Assembly: GCF_023115355.1 (NCBI RefSeq)
Contig: NZ_CP096022.1
Location: forward strand, 186,001 to 250,000
DNA length: 64,000 bases
Direction: 5' to 3'
Source of the DNA: Halocatena salina
GTDB taxonomy: Archaea > Halobacteriota > Halobacteria > Halobacteriales > Haloarculaceae
Under the pieces are notes generated by a model. It was not told the DNA's origin. It saw only the letters and a list, made by a program, of their open reading frames with translations, and searched no databases. This document shows positions 8,339 to 17,141 of the stretch, piece after piece; within the stretch, counting starts at the first letter, position 1, and every line of letters starts with the position of its first letter. Both the position numbers and the translations under genes were made by a program.

Positions 8339-9733
8339 ATGACCATCCAACGGAACAGGCGTGACTTTATCAAAACAACGAGCGTTGGACTGCTCGGCGG
8401 GCTTGCTGGCTGTACGCGAGGGGGCAGCTCGGACGACAGTGGGGGGGCCGAATCGGGCAACCCGTCCCTCTCGCTCAACGAATACGAGAACGCCGATATC
8501 GACTGGCAGCAGTTCGAAGGTTCGAGTATCAACATCGGAGCAGTCCAGCATCCCTGGGTGAGCGCTATCGAGCCTGTGGTTCCCGTCTTCGAGGAGCTGA
8601 CCGGCGTCGAAGTCAACTGGAACGTCCTGCCTGAACAGGAGTACCGGACCAAACGACTCACCGACGTCGGAACCGGTGCCGGTGAGTGGGACGTGTTCTT
8701 CGTCGATCAGGTCGTCAACCAGTTTCGCGAGGCCGGGTGGATCCAGCCGCTCGATCCGTACTTCGCCGACGACAGCATGTACGACGAGGACTGGTACGCG
8801 ATGGACGACCTCTTCGAGGCCACGCGATGGCAGGCCCACGGAGGCGGCTATAGCGACACGTGGACCGGTAGTCCAATCACCGTCGAGGTTCAGACGCAGT
8901 TCTATCGGACGGATCTCTACGAGGAACACGGACTGGAGGTCGCCGAAACGTTCGAGGAATTCCGCTCCAACGCCCGGACACTTCACGAGAAAGCCCCCGA
9001 CGTGATCGGTACCACCGGCCGCGGTCAGCAGGGCTATGGGATGAACATCTACGTCCTCAACACGTTCATTCGCGAGCACGGCGCCCAGTTGTGGGATGAC
9101 TACCCCGATAACTCGGGACTGGACTCCGAGGGTGCTCTCTCCGCAGCCGAGTGGTACGTCAACCTCCTGCAGGATTACGGTCCGGGAGGAGTGGCCAGCC
9201 AGACGTGGTCGGACGTGCTTTCGACGATGCAGTCGGGTCGTGCTGGTCACATCGTCTCCGACGCGAACCTGTTTTGGCCCAACTTGGTCGATCAGGAGAC
9301 ATCAGATGTGGCCGAGGACATCGGCGTTGCGAAGGTCCCGGCACCGGTTGATGGCGAGTTCGCACCTAACGCTTACGCGTGGCAGATCTCTATCTCGGAG
9401 AACGCCAGCAACCCCGAAGGAGCGTTCCTGTTCATGCTGTGGGCATCCTCGGAACCGACCAACACCTGGATCCACCTCAACAGCAGTGCTGCGTTCTCGG
9501 TGCGCCAGTCAGTCTGGGAAAACGAGGAGTTTCGGTCCCGGGTCGGCGAGAACTTTGCGCAGGTTACGCTCGAATCTCTCCAGGCGGCTGCGCCGGATCC
9601 GTTCGACAGCTACTATCCCCAGTGGGGACAGACGTACTCCGAGGAGCTCCAGACGGCCATCGGCGGCAATCAGGATGTAAAAGAGGCGATGACCAGCGCC
9701 GCGACAGTGGCCGAGGGGATCACTAGTGAGTAA
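8339..9733 (+). CDS. ABC sugar transporter, substrate-binding lipoprotein
   Basis: The product has 464 residues. The N-terminus carries a twin-arginine signal (NRRDFIKTT) and a lipobox-like LAGC at about residues 22-25, so it is exported folded through Tat and anchored outside the membrane. The mature part is a family 1 extracellular solute-binding protein: VFEELTGVEVNW near the N-terminus, DVFFVDQVVNQFREAGWIQP forming the hinge-side strand, and a C-terminal helix around SEELQTAIGGNQDVKEAMTS. It captures a sugar or oligosaccharide and delivers it to the permease pair 28 bases downstream. It is the first gene of a six-gene plus-strand operon ending with a kinase, which points to a deoxyhexose or related sugar as substrate. 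The exact ligand is unknown. Confidence 0.9.
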   Translation: MTIQRNRRDFIKTTSVGLLGGLAGCTRGGSSDDSGGAESGNPSLSLNEYENADIDWQQFEGSSINIGAVQHPWVSAIEPVVPVFEELTGVEVNWNVLPEQEYRTKRLTDVGTGAGEWDVFFVDQVVNQFREAGWIQPLDPYFADDSMYDEDWYAMDDLFEATRWQAHGGGYSDTWTGSPITVEVQTQFYRTDLYEEHGLEVAETFEEFRSNARTLHEKAPDVIGTTGRGQQGYGMNIYVLNTFIREHGAQLWDDYPDNSGLDSEGALSAAEWYVNLLQDYGPGGVASQTWSDVLSTMQSGRAGHIVSDANLFWPNLVDQETSDVAEDIGVAKVPAPVDGEFAPNAYAWQISISENASNPEGAFLFMLWASSEPTNTWIHLNSSAAFSVRQSVWENEEFRSRVGENFAQVTLESLQAAAPDPFDSYYPQWGQTYSEELQTAIGGNQDVKEAMTSAATVAEGITSE

Positions 9734-9760
9734 CGCGCATCGCGGTCAGAACACAACATC

Positions 9761-10696
9761 ATGAGCACACCGACACAGACGACGCCCCCGAACGGATCGG
9801 GACTGTCCAGATTTCGGGAGCTGTGGAATGACTACCTCCCGTACTGGTTCATGACGCCGATGGTGATAGTGATGTTGCTGATCACCATCTTCCCGGGGGC
9901 GTATGACCTGTATCTCAGTTTGGTCAAATACAATCTCGCCAATCCAGCGACGATCGGGCAGTTCAACGGACTAACCAACTTCGAGACGGCTTTCACCAGC
10001 GGCGGTGCGGTCAACTCGTTCACCCTCACGATACTATTCGTCGCTGGCGCGCTGGCCCTGGAAACCAGTATCGGGTTCGTGCTTGCGGCACTCGTAACCG
10101 GTGTCAGATCCAGTTGGATGAGGACATTCTACCGGATTGCCTTCATCCTTCCTATGGCGGTCGCACCCGTGTCGCTCGCGACGATAACTCGGATCATGCT
10201 GAACACCGAGATCGGCGTCATTCCCTACTTGATCGGGGATTTCACGCCGTTTACGGCGCCAAGTTTTCTCAGTGACGTTCCGCTATTGACGATTATCCTC
10301 GTCGATACGTGGAACTGGACGCCGTTCATGTTCATTATCTTCTACGCCGGCATGTCATCGGTGCCCGAGACGCTACTGGAAGCGTCTCGTGTCGACGGTG
10401 CACCGTTGTGGCGACGCTACCTTCACGTCATCATTCCATACATGAAGCCGGTGTTGTTCGTTGCCATCCTCATCCGATTGATCGACCTGTTCCGTACGTT
10501 CGGTCTGGTTTTCACCCTCACGCACGGCGGTCCCGGTACGGCAACGGAACTGGTAAGCATCAATATCTTCCAGACAGGGTTCACGTTCGTTGACTTGGGT
10601 GGGGCAGCCGCAGTCGCCGTCGTGTACCTCGTCGGTATCGTTGCACTGTGTAACGTCCTCATCATCAAGATCGGGTTCGAGGGGGTGTGGGACTGA
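9761..10696 (+). CDS. ABC sugar transporter permease (MalF/UgpA type)
   Basis: The product has 311 residues with about six transmembrane segments; the first is PYWFMTPMVIVMLLITIFPG. The cytoplasmic EAA loop that docks on the ATPase is visible as EASRVDGAPLWRRYLHVIIP at about residues 205-225, with the conserved Gly. It belongs to the carbohydrate uptake (CUT1) group. Its stop overlaps the start of the next permease by one base (TGATG), so the two are translationally coupled and would form the heterodimeric membrane channel. Confidence 0.9.
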   Translation: MSTPTQTTPPNGSGLSRFRELWNDYLPYWFMTPMVIVMLLITIFPGAYDLYLSLVKYNLANPATIGQFNGLTNFETAFTSGGAVNSFTLTILFVAGALALETSIGFVLAALVTGVRSSWMRTFYRIAFILPMAVAPVSLATITRIMLNTEIGVIPYLIGDFTPFTAPSFLSDVPLLTIILVDTWNWTPFMFIIFYAGMSSVPETLLEASRVDGAPLWRRYLHVIIPYMKPVLFVAILIRLIDLFRTFGLVFTLTHGGPGTATELVSINIFQTGFTFVDLGGAAAVAVVYLVGIVALCNVLIIKIGFEGVWD

Positions 10697-11571
10697 TGGC
10701 CAGCGTCGATGCGCCACGGAAGCCCGAACGCAGGCTCTCGAAAACCGGCCGCGAGCGTCTTGTCTCGGTCGGACGTCACGCCGTGTTGCTGATTTGGTCA
10801 TTCGTGGTCCTCTTTCCCCTGTACTGGATCGTCTCAATGTCACTCAAACCGCCGAGCGAGGCGATCACGCTGCCGCCCGACTGGATCTTTCTGCCGACGG
10901 TGTACAACTACATCCAGCTGTTCCAGCAGTCGAGTTTCATCATGGCGTTTGCCAACAGCGTCTTCATGGTGAGCGCCTCGGTGATACTCGTCTTGATCAT
11001 CGGCGTGCCCGCTGCGTACGTCCTCTCGCGATGGAAGGTGCCGAAACAGCGGGATGTACTCGTGTGGATCCTCTCTTCACGGATGCTCCCCCCGGTCGCC
11101 GTCGTTTTCCCGTTTTTCGTCATTTTCCGGAGGCTCAACCTCTTCGACACCCGAATCGGGATGATCTTCATGTACGTCACGATAAACCTCTCGCTGGTCG
11201 TATGGGTGATGAAGGCCTTTTTCGACGGCATCCCTGAGACCCTAGAAGAAGCAGCACACGTCGACGGTGCGACGCAGTTTCAGGCGTTCTGGAAGATCAT
11301 CCTGCCGGCAGCCAAGCCCGGAATCTTCTCAGTGGCCATCATCAGCTTCATTTTCGCCTGGATCGAGCTGCTGTTCTCGCTCGTACTGACGAACGACACT
11401 GCCGTGACGGTGACGATGCAGGTTTACCAGTTCATCGGCGTGCGCCAGATCGAATGGGGTATGCTCGCGGCGGCCACGACCGCGACCATTCTTCCCGTTC
11501 TGTTGTTAATCATTGCAGTCAACAAGTATCTCGCCGCCGGACTCAGCTTCGGCGTGGTGATCAAAGAATGA
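10696..11571 (+). CDS. ABC sugar transporter permease (MalG/UgpE type)
   Basis: The product has 291 residues and six predicted membrane segments, starting at VLLIWSFVVLFPLYWIVSMS. The EAA loop is EEAAHVDGATQFQAFWKIIL at about residues 185-205. I chose ATG 10696, which overlaps the TGA of the first permease, rather than an in-frame start 9 bases upstream. It is the second CUT1 permease and pairs with the preceding gene; the ATPase gene follows after 85 bases. Confidence 0.9.
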   Translation: MASVDAPRKPERRLSKTGRERLVSVGRHAVLLIWSFVVLFPLYWIVSMSLKPPSEAITLPPDWIFLPTVYNYIQLFQQSSFIMAFANSVFMVSASVILVLIIGVPAAYVLSRWKVPKQRDVLVWILSSRMLPPVAVVFPFFVIFRRLNLFDTRIGMIFMYVTINLSLVVWVMKAFFDGIPETLEEAAHVDGATQFQAFWKIILPAAKPGIFSVAIISFIFAWIELLFSLVLTNDTAVTVTMQVYQFIGVRQIEWGMLAAATTATILPVLLLIIAVNKYLAAGLSFGVVIKE

Positions 11572-11656
11572 GAAATCGACACCCACGATCGATCGTATCG
11601 CTACCGAATCACGCCCGTGTAGCGGGGCCAATCAGCTGCACCACGAAGACCGTATA

Positions 11657-12829
11657 ATGGCACGAATCGACATCGACGACGTGACCAAACGGTTCGGCGA
11701 CGGTGAAGACGGTATCGTTGCTGTCGACGACATTTCGCTGTACATCGACGACGGCGAATTCGTCGTCTTCGTCGGTCCTTCAGGGAGCGGAAAGTCAACG
11801 CTCCTGCGGACAGTCGCTGGACTGGAAGATCAGACCGAAGGCGACGTCGTAATCGGCGATACGATCGTCAACGAACTCGGTCCGCGTGCGCGGAATATCG
11901 CGATGGTGTTCCAGAACTACGCGCTGTACCCCAATATGACTGTTGAGGAGAATATGGCCTTTGGCCTCAAGATGTCGACGGACATGTTAGAAACAGAGAT
12001 AGAAAAGCGCGTCCACGAAACGGCAGAGACGATGGGCATCGAGAAGTTACTACACAGCACGCCCGGGGAGATGTCCGGCGGCCAGCAACAGCGAGTCGCC
12101 CTAGGCCGGGCGATCGTCCGTGATCCCAATGTCTTCCTCATGGACGAGCCACTCAGCAACCTCGACGCAAAACTCCGGACGGAGATGCGCACCGAAATCA
12201 ATCGGCTCCAGAACGACCTTAGCGTAACGACGCTGTATGTCACACATGACCAGACCGAGGCGATGACGATGGGCGACCGGTTGGTCGTTCTCAACCACGG
12301 CGAACTTCAACAGGTCGGGACGCCATTGGAGTGTTTCTACCGGCCATCGAACCGGTTCGTCGCCGGTTTCCTCGGCTCACCGTCGATGAATTTCTTCGAA
12401 GGACACGTCGAGGGTGGAACGCTCCGTGTGGACGGTTTCGACTACGATCTCACTGAGGAGATGCAGATTTCGGTCGGTGACCGGAACGACCTCCTCCTCG
12501 GGGCTCGACCCGAGGATATCGTTCTCCACGACGACGCGTCGTCGGCCCACGAATTTGAGGCGATCGTCGACGTGGTCGAACCCATGGGGAGTATCTCTTA
12601 TGTCTACCTACAAGCCAAGTCACAGGACCGCGATACGATGTTCATCGCTGAGACGGACGGACAGCGGCCCATAAACGAGGGAACGTCTCTCTACGTAGAG
12701 ATACCGGACGATGACGTGCACTTGTTCGATGCTGCTACTGGCGAGACGATCCACCACCGATCGCTCGATTCGGAAACGGAGGAGACGATGGAACAGCGGT
12801 TCCAGACTGCCAGTACGACCACGGAGTGA
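11657..12829 (+). CDS. ABC sugar transporter ATPase (MalK/UgpC type)
   Basis: The product has 390 residues. Walker A is GPSGSGKST (about residue 40), the Q-loop is VFQNYALYPNMTV, the signature is MSGGQQQRVALGRAI, and Walker B is VFLMDEPLSNLDAKLR followed by the switch His in YVTHDQTEAM. The C-terminal 150 residues are the TOBE/MalK regulatory domain (RPEDIVL). It powers import by the two upstream permeases. An acidic serine/threonine-rich tail of about 20 residues follows the TOBE domain. Such ATPases are often shared between CUT1 importers, but gene order here shows it belongs with this one. Confidence 0.92.
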   Translation: MARIDIDDVTKRFGDGEDGIVAVDDISLYIDDGEFVVFVGPSGSGKSTLLRTVAGLEDQTEGDVVIGDTIVNELGPRARNIAMVFQNYALYPNMTVEENMAFGLKMSTDMLETEIEKRVHETAETMGIEKLLHSTPGEMSGGQQQRVALGRAIVRDPNVFLMDEPLSNLDAKLRTEMRTEINRLQNDLSVTTLYVTHDQTEAMTMGDRLVVLNHGELQQVGTPLECFYRPSNRFVAGFLGSPSMNFFEGHVEGGTLRVDGFDYDLTEEMQISVGDRNDLLLGARPEDIVLHDDASSAHEFEAIVDVVEPMGSISYVYLQAKSQDRDTMFIAETDGQRPINEGTSLYVEIPDDDVHLFDAATGETIHHRSLDSETEETMEQRFQTASTTTE

Positions 12830-12895
12830 GTACCTGACTCTGTAGATCAGTTCACAACTTATACGACGAATCCACATCAACACCGAAATCCACCA

Positions 12896-13549
12896 ATGGC
12901 AGAAAACGACATTGAACACTACGAGACGAGACGAGCCATCGCAGAGTATGGTCGTAATCTCTTGGAAGACGATCTCACGACCGGTACGGGAGGCAACTTG
13001 AGTGTCCGTCTTGACGAAGATCACGTTGCAATCAGCCCGTCGGGAATCCCATACGCAGAGGTCGCTCCAGAGGATGTACTGGTCGTGCGAACGGACGGGA
13101 CTGTCATCAACGGGGATCACGACCCGTCGACGGAGCTTCCGATGCATTTGGCTATCTACCAGAAGCGAGACGACGTCGGCAGCGTGGTCCACACTCACTC
13201 GCCGTACGCGACGACGTTCGCGTCGCTCGGCGAGGCGATACCGGCCTCACATTACCTCATTTCGTTCACTGGATCCGAAGTACCCGTGGCGGAGTACCGC
13301 ACCCACGCGACTGAAGAGCTAGGTGAGGCGGCCGTCGACGCCCTTGGGGAGTCGTTCAACGCGACGCTGCTTCGCAACCATGGAGTCTTGACTGCCGACG
13401 ACTCACTCAAGGATGCCTACACCGTCGCGCTGATGGTAGAGTACTGTGCCCGCATCCACTACCAAGCGCGTGCGATCGGCGAGCCGGAGATCCTTCCAGA
13501 CGAAGAGGTCGACCGGCTGAGCAGCAAACTCGACAGCTATGGGCAGTAA
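12896..13549 (+). CDS. Class II aldolase (L-fuculose/L-rhamnulose-phosphate aldolase type)
   Basis: The product has 217 residues, the usual length for the AraD/FucA family. Seen motifs are TGTGGNLSVR and SPSGIPY (phosphate-binding loops), STELPMHLAIY (catalytic Glu), VVHTHSPYATT (two zinc-ligand His) and LLRNHGVLT (third zinc His). The enzyme uses zinc to split a ketose 1-phosphate into dihydroxyacetone phosphate and an aldehyde such as L-lactaldehyde. It follows the importer ATPase by 66 bases and precedes the rhamnulokinase-like gene by 16 bases, so kinase and aldolase very likely act in sequence. Which 6-deoxyketose it prefers, or whether it takes a pentulose phosphate, cannot be told from sequence alone. 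Confidence 0.85.
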   Translation: MAENDIEHYETRRAIAEYGRNLLEDDLTTGTGGNLSVRLDEDHVAISPSGIPYAEVAPEDVLVVRTDGTVINGDHDPSTELPMHLAIYQKRDDVGSVVHTHSPYATTFASLGEAIPASHYLISFTGSEVPVAEYRTHATEELGEAAVDALGESFNATLLRNHGVLTADDSLKDAYTVALMVEYCARIHYQARAIGEPEILPDEEVDRLSSKLDSYGQ

Positions 13550-13565
13550 GTCCCGTGACTGATCA

Positions 13566-15026
13566 ATGAACCATGTCGCCATCGATCTTGGAGCCAGCAG
13601 CGGAACCGTGTTTCTCGGGAAGATCACCGCCTCGTCGTTCACTGTCAAGGAGGTCTACCGATTCGATAACCGCCCTGTCGAGCGCGACGGACGGTACGTC
13701 TGGGACCTCGACGAAATCGTCGACCACATTGGGGTCGGTATCGAAGCCGCCACAGACCATACTGACGGCATCGATACAGTAGGGATCGACACGTGGGGAT
13801 TGGATTTTGGACTCCTGGCTGATGGGGAGCCCTTGCGCGATCCGATCTCGTATCGAGATCCCCAGTCGACGGCAACCCGTAAGGAACTGCTTGAGACCGT
13901 CGGGAAGCGACGACTGTTCGAGGCCAGCGGCATCACCCACTGGAACACACCCAACACGTTGTGGCAGCTCCATACCATCGCCCAGCGAACACCCGATCTC
14001 CTGGAACGCGCTGATAGGCTGCTCATGATGCCACAGCTACTCTCCGTGCTGTTAGGCGGTCGGCCGGTCGGCGAAGTGACGATCGCCTCGACGACACAGA
14101 TGGTCGATCCGGACGATCGTGATTGGGCGACGGATCTACTGGCAGAGCTCTCACTGCCAACCGACCTGCTCTCGTCGCTGGCTGAACCCGGCGAGTCGTT
14201 GGGAGCAGTCGACGAGCGATTCGCGCCGGATCCAGAGGCACCACCAGAGCTTCTCACACCGGCGAGCCACGACACCGCAGCGGCCGTCGCCGGACTCCCG
14301 CTGTCCGACGACGCGGCGTTTCTTAATACGGGCTCGTGGTTCATCATCGGTCTCGAACGCAACGAGCCGGTTCGGACGGACGTCGCGTTCGAGCATTCGT
14401 TATCGAACGAACTCGGGCCGAACGGTACCGTTCGGCTGCTGAAGAACGTCAACGGGTTCTTTCTGCTGGAGGAGTGCCGAACGGCGTGGCGCGAGGCCGA
14501 CGAACCGACGGCGTACGACCAGCTTCTGTCGGCAGCCCAGCAAGCACCACCGCGGAAGGCGCTCATCGATCCGGACGCCACGGCCTTCTCGATCGAAGGA
14601 TCGATGCCGGATCAGATCAGAGCGTACTGTCGACGGACGGATCAACGGGTCCCGACCGTTCAAGGAGGCGTCGTCCGCTGTCTACTGGATAGTCTCGTGA
14701 CCAAAACAGCACTGGTACTGGATCGACTGGCCACAGCCGTCGGCGAGACGCCGAACCGAGTCGTCCTCGGGGGTGGTGGCGCCCGCAACGATCTGTTCTG
14801 CCAGCTCCTAGCCGACGCCATCGACCGACCAGTGATGACCGGTCCAGTGGAGGCGAGCGCCATCGGCAACCTCCTGACCCAGGCCGTCGCGGTCGACACC
14901 TTCCCCAATCTCGAAGCCGGTCGTCGATCACTCGAAGCGTCGTTTCAGATGACGACCTACGAACCCACCGGTACTGGCGATTGGGACTGTATGAAAGAAC
15001 GGATGCGAGAGCTCTCAGTGAACTGA
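13566..15026 (+). CDS. rhaB: FGGY-family kinase, rhamnulokinase type
   Basis: The product has 486 residues, matching rhamnulokinase. The N-terminal ATPase-fold phosphate loop is AIDLGASSGTVFLG. GIDTWGLDFGLLADGEPL and PISYRDPQST are hallmarks of the RhaB branch rather than of xylulokinase or glycerol kinase. The second ATP-binding half carries GSWFIIGLE and VVLGGGGARNDLFCQLLAD. It would phosphorylate L-rhamnulose or a related 6-deoxyketose at O1 with ATP, feeding the aldolase gene 16 bases upstream. It is the last gene of the plus-strand importer operon; an SDR gene lies 4 bases beyond on the opposite strand. Gene symbol is given on family resemblance and the substrate needs testing. Confidence 0.8.
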   Translation: MNHVAIDLGASSGTVFLGKITASSFTVKEVYRFDNRPVERDGRYVWDLDEIVDHIGVGIEAATDHTDGIDTVGIDTWGLDFGLLADGEPLRDPISYRDPQSTATRKELLETVGKRRLFEASGITHWNTPNTLWQLHTIAQRTPDLLERADRLLMMPQLLSVLLGGRPVGEVTIASTTQMVDPDDRDWATDLLAELSLPTDLLSSLAEPGESLGAVDERFAPDPEAPPELLTPASHDTAAAVAGLPLSDDAAFLNTGSWFIIGLERNEPVRTDVAFEHSLSNELGPNGTVRLLKNVNGFFLLEECRTAWREADEPTAYDQLLSAAQQAPPRKALIDPDATAFSIEGSMPDQIRAYCRRTDQRVPTVQGGVVRCLLDSLVTKTALVLDRLATAVGETPNRVVLGGGGARNDLFCQLLADAIDRPVMTGPVEASAIGNLLTQAVAVDTFPNLEAGRRSLEASFQMTTYEPTGTGDWDCMKERMRELSVN

Positions 15027-15030
15027 CCGG

Positions 15031-15804
15031 CTACCGGGACGTGTATCCGCCGTCCATCACGACCGTTGAGCCAGTCATATAGGAGGACGCCTCCGAGGCG
15101 AGATAGACGACTAGTTCCCGCAGTTCGTCCGGTCTACCAAGCCGGCCGATCGGCGTGTTCTGGAGCCAACTCTTTTCCATTTCGGGATTCTCCTCAAGCA
15201 CTTCATCGACGAGTTCCGTCCGCATGTAGCCCGGCGCGATAGCATTGACCCGGACGCCGCGGTCGGCCCACTCGACGGCTAGCGAACTCGTGAGCATCGA
15301 GACGCCGGCTTTCGTCGTGTTGTAACTAGCCTGTTTCTGTGGGACGTTGACGTCGAAACCGGACATCGACGAGACGTTGATGATACGTCCCCCTCTTCGT
15401 TCTAACATCTGTTTACCCACATGTTTAGCACAGAGAAAGACACCGTCGAGATTAACTGCAAGGACTCGCTGCCAAGAGTCGAGTGACGTCTCCTCGGCCG
15501 GCGAGTTCTCGACGATACCAGCGTTATTAACGAGCACGTCGACCGGTCCCAATCGGTCGGTCACGTGTTCGACCATCGCCTCGACCGATGGTTCGTCAGT
15601 CACGTCGACTTCGACGGCGATCGCTTCGGCTTCGCCATCGAGGGCGTCCGCCGTTTCCGACGCTTTCGACGCGTTCATATCGGCGATGGCTACGTCGGCC
15701 CCCATCTCGGCGAGGCCTGTCGCCATTTCCTTTCCAAGACCTTGTGCCCCACCGGTTACGATGGCTGTCTCTCCTTCGAGGGAAAAACGCTCCAGTACGC
15801 TCAT
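15031..15804 (-). CDS. Short-chain dehydrogenase/reductase (sugar dehydrogenase candidate)
   Basis: The product is a 257-residue classical SDR. The cofactor loop is TGGAQGLGKEMA, with IADMN downstream, where Asp suggests NAD preference. NNAG, the catalytic Ser region (INVSSMSGF), and YNTTK (Tyr-x3-Lys) are all intact. The C-terminus ends GSTVVMDGGYTSR, as in the gluconate/3-oxoacyl reductase-like group. It is transcribed against the kinase operon and divergently from the dehydratase gene 105 bases away. In non-phosphorylating sugar pathways such an enzyme oxidises the sugar (or a 2-keto-3-deoxy acid) ahead of or after the dehydratase, which would suit this position. The substrate is inferred only from context. 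Confidence 0.82.
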   Translation of the reverse strand: MSVLERFSLEGETAIVTGGAQGLGKEMATGLAEMGADVAIADMNASKASETADALDGEAEAIAVEVDVTDEPSVEAMVEHVTDRLGPVDVLVNNAGIVENSPAEETSLDSWQRVLAVNLDGVFLCAKHVGKQMLERRGGRIINVSSMSGFDVNVPQKQASYNTTKAGVSMLTSSLAVEWADRGVRVNAIAPGYMRTELVDEVLEENPEMEKSWLQNTPIGRLGRPDELRELVVYLASEASSYMTGSTVVMDGGYTSR

Positions 15805-15908
15805 AGTACGGTTCCATGGGCGAGTCCTTCGAAGTTAAATGTATGTGACTTCATCTCCCTCCTCTCGGATCCTGTCTATTCAAGTGTGTGCTGTCCATTG
15901 TCACGGGC

Positions 15909-17060
15909 ATGCAAATCACAAACTACGAACTGTTCGCTGTGCCTCCGCGGTGGTTGCTACTCAAGCTAGAGACCGATGAGGGAATCGGTGGGTGGGGAGA
16001 GCCGATCGTTCAGGGACGACTCGAAACGGTTCGAACGGCAGTCTCCGAACTGATTGAGGGGTATCTTCTGGGAACGGACCCACTTCGAACGGAGTACCAC
16101 TGGCGAAAGCTCTACCAGAGCGGCTACTTCCGGGGGGGACCGATACTGATGAGCGCACTGGCGGGAATCGATCACGCTCTCTGGGATATCAAAGGACGAT
16201 GGTACGACGCACCGGTCTACGAACTGCTGGGCGGTCACGTCCGCGACCGAATGCTCGTCTATCAGTGGCTTGCAAGCGGGGTACCGGACGCTATCGCCGA
16301 ATCCGCTCGAAAGGACTATGAGCGAGGGTACCGCGCCTTCAAACTCAACTGCGTTCAAGAGTTCCGGCCAATAGAGACGGCCGCTGCTGTCGATCGTGCT
16401 GTCGAACGGGTAGCTGCAGTTCGGGACGCTATCGGCAACGAGGCGTTTCTCGGCATCGACTTTCATGGCCGCGTTTCGAAACCGATGGCCAGTGAGCTCG
16501 TGCGACGGTTCGAACCGTATGATCTGATGTTCATCGACCAGCCCCTTCTCCCCGAACACGCTGATGGGTTCGACACCATCAACGACTGGACGACTACCCC
16601 CATCGCCACTGGTGAGCGGTTCTCCTCCCGATACGAGTACAAGCAGCTGTTCGTCGACGACGCTGTCTCCGTTATCCAGCCCGATGTTACTCACGTCGGC
16701 GGCATCAGCGAACTTCGAAAGATCGCTTCAATGGCCGAATCATTCGACGTGGCCGTTATCCCACACTGTCCCCTCGGACCGATCGCCTTTGCCGCTAGCG
16801 TACAGGTCGGATTCTGTTCGCAGAACGTCGTCATGCAAGAGCAAGACCTCGGCCTACATAACCCTGATTCGAGCCAGCAGTTGGCACTGCTTGAGGATCC
16901 CGAGACGTTCACGTTCGACGACGGCTACGTCGAACGGCCGACCGGCCCCGGGCTCGGTATCCAGATCGATGAGAGCCACGTCCGCGAACTGGCCCAAACA
17001 GAGGTCAATTGGCACAACCCAGTCTGGCACCACGAGGACGGCAGCGTTGCCGAGTGGTGA
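15909..17060 (+). CDS. Enolase-superfamily sugar-acid dehydratase (D-galactonate dehydratase-like)
   Basis: The product has 383 residues and aligns from end to end with DgoD-type dehydratases: DFHGRVSKPMA (metal Asp and catalytic His, about D184/H186), TGERFSSRYEYK (metal Glu, about E236), QPDVTHVGGISE, PHCPLGPIAFAAS (second catalytic His, about H286) and the terminal WRHEDxSVAEW-like ending (VWHHEDGSVAEW). The family removes water from an aldonate to give a 2-keto-3-deoxy acid using Mg. One core residue differs: the second metal ligand, Glu in FIEEP of the Escherichia coli enzyme, is Asp here (FIDQP). Start ATG 15909 was chosen because homology begins at MQITNYEL. The gene is divergent from the SDR and followed by a Zn dehydrogenase. 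Confidence 0.85.
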   Translation: MQITNYELFAVPPRWLLLKLETDEGIGGWGEPIVQGRLETVRTAVSELIEGYLLGTDPLRTEYHWRKLYQSGYFRGGPILMSALAGIDHALWDIKGRWYDAPVYELLGGHVRDRMLVYQWLASGVPDAIAESARKDYERGYRAFKLNCVQEFRPIETAAAVDRAVERVAAVRDAIGNEAFLGIDFHGRVSKPMASELVRRFEPYDLMFIDQPLLPEHADGFDTINDWTTTPIATGERFSSRYEYKQLFVDDAVSVIQPDVTHVGGISELRKIASMAESFDVAVIPHCPLGPIAFAASVQVGFCSQNVVMQEQDLGLHNPDSSQQLALLEDPETFTFDDGYVERPTGPGLGIQIDESHVRELAQTEVNWHNPVWHHEDGSVAEW

Positions 17061-17108
17061 TTTACCGCTCCGACGCTGTCAGATCGGTGTTCGGCAGCGA
17101 CGACCCGC

Positions 17109-17117
17109 ATATTTTAG
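17109..17117 (+). promoter_or_regulatory. TATA element of the second Zn dehydrogenase
   Basis: ATATTTTAG is centred about 29 bases before ATG 17142, consistent with a leaderless transcript separate from the dehydratase gene. Confidence 0.5.
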
Positions 17118-17141
17118 TAGCCGATCACCGTGGCTGTACGT

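Noticed and set aside
8330-9250. Minus-strand open frame of 306 codons
   Set aside because: Lies opposite the well-supported sugar-binding lipoprotein; no domain or promoter. Long antisense frames are normal in GC-rich haloarchaeal genes.
13655-14581. Minus-strand open frame of 308 codons
   Set aside because: Ser/Arg-rich shadow of the kinase gene with no recognisable motif.
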